From positions 1,364,001 through 1,428,000 of the forward strand of contig OY282456.1 of assembly GCA_958296225.1 (NCBI GenBank): DNA of 64,000 nt, written 5' to 3'. How positions within the stretch are numbered: the first letter of the stretch is position 1; every line of letters begins with the position of its first letter. Made by a program: the position numbers and the translations under genes. This document shows positions 62,203 through 64,000 of this stretch, piece by piece. The notes under the pieces were generated by a model. That model ran no database searches, was not told the DNA's origin, and worked only from the letters and a program-made list of their open reading frames with translations. The DNA comes from an uncultured Dehalococcoidia bacterium. GTDB taxonomy: Bacteria > Chloroflexota > Dehalococcoidia > Lucifugimonadales > UBA3495.

Positions 62203-63028
62203 GCGGTTCCCAGAACGGGTACGAACCCAGCACTTTGAACATATCCACCCGCTGGCGCAAGCCGTCCAATGCCGCCGCCACTTCCGGCGCGGCGCGGTGG
62301 CCCTGGCAGTCAATCAGAAAGATATACCGGCCCAATTCCCGCTTGGTGGGGCGGCTTTCAATCTTGACCAGGTTGATGTTGCGCCGGGCAAATTCGCCAA
62401 TGGAATGGTAAAGGTTTCCCGGCCGGTCAACCGCAAATGCGAAGCAAATCGACGTGCGGTCATGGCCGGTGGGAGGGTGGTCGGCATGGGCTAAAACGGC
62501 AAACCGGGTTTGGTTGACCGTGTTGTCCTGGATGCCCCGGGCCAGTATTTGCACGTCGTAAAGTTCGGTGGCGCGTTGGGGGCAGATGGCGGCGGCCGGC
62601 ACCGGGCTGGCCTGCATATCGGCGACGGCGGCGGCAGTGCTGAGGGAGGCTTCGCTGAGCGCCGAGGGGAACCGGGTTTCCAGATAGGCCCGGCACTGCG
62701 CCAACGCCTGGGGGTGGGAATAGATGACCTGCACTGCCGCGGCGGACACCCCCGGCGGGGCGACCAGATAGTGGTCAATGGGGATGACGACCTCGTTTCT
62801 GATGGACAAACCCGGCTGGGCAATGAGCAGGTCCAGCGTAAAAGTGACGGAACCCTCCAGGCTGTTTTCGATGGGGACTACGCCGGCATCCAGCTCGCCG
62901 TCGGCTACGGCGGTTCCCACGGCGTTGATGGTAGGGTAGGGGGCCAGCCGGGCATCCGGCGCATAGAGCAAGGCCGCCTGCTCGGTGTAGGTTCCGGCCG
63001 GCCCCAGGTATCCAATTCGTTCAGTCAT
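62192..63028 (-). CDS. pheA: Prephenate dehydratase
   Basis: Converts prephenate to phenylpyruvate in phenylalanine synthesis. The 278 residues show YLGPAGTYTEQAAL, VVPIENSLEGSVTFTLD and, near the catalytic Thr, NQTRFAVL. The C-terminal ACT domain has SICFAFAVDRPGNLYHSIG and KIESRPTKRELGRYIFLID, the Phe-binding ESRP motif, so feedback inhibition by phenylalanine is expected. It is a stand-alone enzyme without a chorismate mutase domain. Confidence 0.95.
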   Translation of the reverse strand: MTERIGYLGPAGTYTEQAALLYAPDARLAPYPTINAVGTAVADGELDAGVVPIENSLEGSVTFTLDLLIAQPGLSIRNEVVIPIDHYLVAPPGVSAAAVQVIYSHPQALAQCRAYLETRFPSALSEASLSTAAAVADMQASPVPAAAICPQRATELYDVQILARGIQDNTVNQTRFAVLAHADHPPTGHDRTSICFAFAVDRPGNLYHSIGEFARRNINLVKIESRPTKRELGRYIFLIDCQGHRAAPEVAAALDGLRQRVDMFKVLGSYPFWEPHES

Positions 63029-63061
63029 AAGGAATCCCGGCGTGAATGGGAATCAATGCGT

Positions 63062-63718
63062 TCATCGGGTGAAAGTTCGTTCTACCGCTTCGTGGCTCCC
63101 GACGATAACCAGGACGTCGCCGTCGCCGATTATCTCATCATCGGGCGGGTTCAGAATAAACTCGTGGCCGCGTCGCAGAACCATCACCGAGATGCGTTGA
63201 TTCGAGTCGGCGGACAGGCCGGCATCGCGGAGGGTGCGGCCGCGCATACGCTCCGGGGGGCGGAGTTTGTGGACGCCGGTGTCGTCGGTGATGTTCATAA
63301 ACTCGACGGAGTTGGGGCTCAAGTCGAGGCTGGCGGCGCGCTCGGCGGCTTCTTCTTCGGGGAAGACGACCTTATCGGCGCCGACCCGGTGCAGTATTTC
63401 GGCGTGCTGGGCGTCGGTGGCGCGGGCGATGACGTAGGGCAAGGCCATGGACTTGAGCAGCATGGTGGTGATGATGCTGGATTGAATCTGGCTGCCCAGG
63501 GCCACCACGGCCACGTCCATATCCGCCACGCCCAGGTCGCGCAGGGCGGTTTCGTTGGTGGCGTTGGCCTCGACGGCATAGGTTACCCGGCCCAGCATGG
63601 CCTGGACCTTTTGCTCATCCTGGTCGATGGCCAACACTTCGTGCTGGCGCTGGAACAGGGCGCTGGCGAGCTTGGCCCCGAATCGGCCCAAGCCAATGAC
63701 ACAAACTTGCTTTGGCAT
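63062..63718 (-). CDS. K+ uptake regulatory subunit (TrkA/KtrA, RCK type)
   Basis: A 218-residue cytosolic RCK protein gating a Trk/Ktr channel. The NAD-binding motif is CVIGLGRFGAKLASAL and the acidic strand end is LAIDQDEQKVQAM. The C-terminal RCK_C domain ends at DVLVIVGSHEAVERTF. It is followed immediately upstream on the strand by the membrane subunit, so the pair forms one uptake system. Confidence 0.9.
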   Translation of the reverse strand: MPKQVCVIGLGRFGAKLASALFQRQHEVLAIDQDEQKVQAMLGRVTYAVEANATNETALRDLGVADMDVAVVALGSQIQSSIITTMLLKSMALPYVIARATDAQHAEILHRVGADKVVFPEEEAAERAASLDLSPNSVEFMNITDDTGVHKLRPPERMRGRTLRDAGLSADSNQRISVMVLRRGHEFILNPPDDEIIGDGDVLVIVGSHEAVERTFTR

Positions 63719-63723
63719 AATTT

Positions 63724-64000
63724 CTACCCAATTCTAACGGGTTCTTCGGGGTAACGATAGGCGGCGTCTTCTCTGGGGGCGAGCAGCATTACCAGCGTCA
63801 GCGGCCCAATCCGGCCCACCAGCATGGTAATCATAAAGATGACGGAGCCGGCCGTGCTCAGGTGGCTGGCAGCGCCCGCCGACATTCCGTTGGTGCCAAA
63901 GGCCGAAATGGTCTCAAACATCAGCGGCAGGAAGGGGATTTGAGGGTCGGTATAAGTGAGGATGGGCGCGACCACGCCGAGGAAGATTACGCCCAGCAGG
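63724..64000 (-). CDS. TrkH/KtrB K+ channel subunit (partial, 5' end outside window)
   Basis: The C-terminal part of the membrane K+ transporter subunit. The frame is open to the right window edge. It shows MFETISAFGTNGMSAG, the selectivity-filter-like segment of the last pore loop, then VIFMITMLVGRIGPLTLVMLL, a transmembrane helix. Its stop lies 5 bp before the regulatory gene, so the two are cotranscribed. Confidence 0.9.
   Translation of the reverse strand, partial: LLGVIFLGVVAPILTYTDPQIPFLPLMFETISAFGTNGMSAGAASHLSTAGSVIFMITMLVGRIGPLTLVMLLAPREDAAYRYPEEPVRIG

Noticed and set aside
1..64000. CRISPR arrays
   Set aside because: No regularly spaced direct repeats with unique spacers were found; the repeats are palindromic and scattered.

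Overview
The window is GC-rich bacterial DNA with the gene style of an uncultivated Chloroflexota-like bacterium (Dehalococcoidia/SAR202 type). That placement is inference, from Thr-Pro-rich lipoprotein linkers, GLUG-repeat surface protein debris, trehalose synthesis genes, Rieske/SDR and MaoC-type catabolic genes, and lineage-specific ribosomal protein extensions. UGA serves as a normal stop codon in many genes (for example secY, rpmJ, rplN), so it is not reassigned genome-wide.

Layout. (1) 1-18970, minus strand: one unbroken 33-gene translation cluster, rpsL-rpsG-fusA-rpsJ-rplC-rplD-rplW-rplB-rpsS-rplV-rpsC-rplP-rpmC-rpsQ-rplN-rplX-rplE-rpsN-rpsH-rplF-rplR-rpsE-rpmD-rplO-secY-adk-map-infA-rpmJ-rpsM-rpsK-rpsD-rpoA (rpoA cut by the window edge). 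A near-consensus sigma-70 promoter precedes rpsL. No tuf lies between fusA and rpsJ. Small palindromic repeats sit in several intergenic gaps. (2) 18971-19837: gene-poor repeat-rich spacer. (3) 19838-29000: trans-sulfuration enzyme, alpha/beta hydrolase, Rieske oxygenase plus BenD-like dehydrogenase, a TlpA-like lipoprotein, an unknown lipoprotein, a methyltransferase and glyA. (4) 29080-32359: a decayed GLUG-repeat surface protein gene ending in an IS1-family element that is itself split by an IS5-family element. (5) 32419-43200: otsA-otsB, a HAD hydrolase, a DsbA/FrnE-like protein, a Uma2 protein, then an NADH-dehydrogenase-like/formate-dehydrogenase-like oxidoreductase operon. (6) 43239-47030: a large DNA methyltransferase fused to a degenerate MNT domain, followed by a HepT-like protein, and an orphan DUF433 antitoxin. 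(7) 47199-53478: mutS and mutL with an ArsC-like gene, a HAD-like gene and a hicBA pair between them. (8) 53500-54850: repeat-rich spacer. (9) 54854-64000: aldolase, DUF192 lipoprotein, sugar kinase, Schlafen/AlbA-type regulator, MaoC-type dehydratases, BrkB-like membrane protein, signal peptidase, pheA, and a K+ uptake pair.

The most striking result is three genes that each carry a single in-frame UGA exactly where the first cysteine of a thioredoxin-fold CxxC motif belongs: a TlpA-like lipoprotein (UGA 24762), a DsbA/FrnE-like protein (35797) and an ArsC/Spx-like protein (49981). Each reading frame continues intact on both sides and a hairpin follows each UGA. They are best read as selenoproteins with U-x-x-C redox sites. 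A second candidate novelty is the MTase-MNT fusion with its HepT-like partner, in which both the nucleotidyltransferase motif and the tyrosine that canonical MntA modifies appear to be lost.
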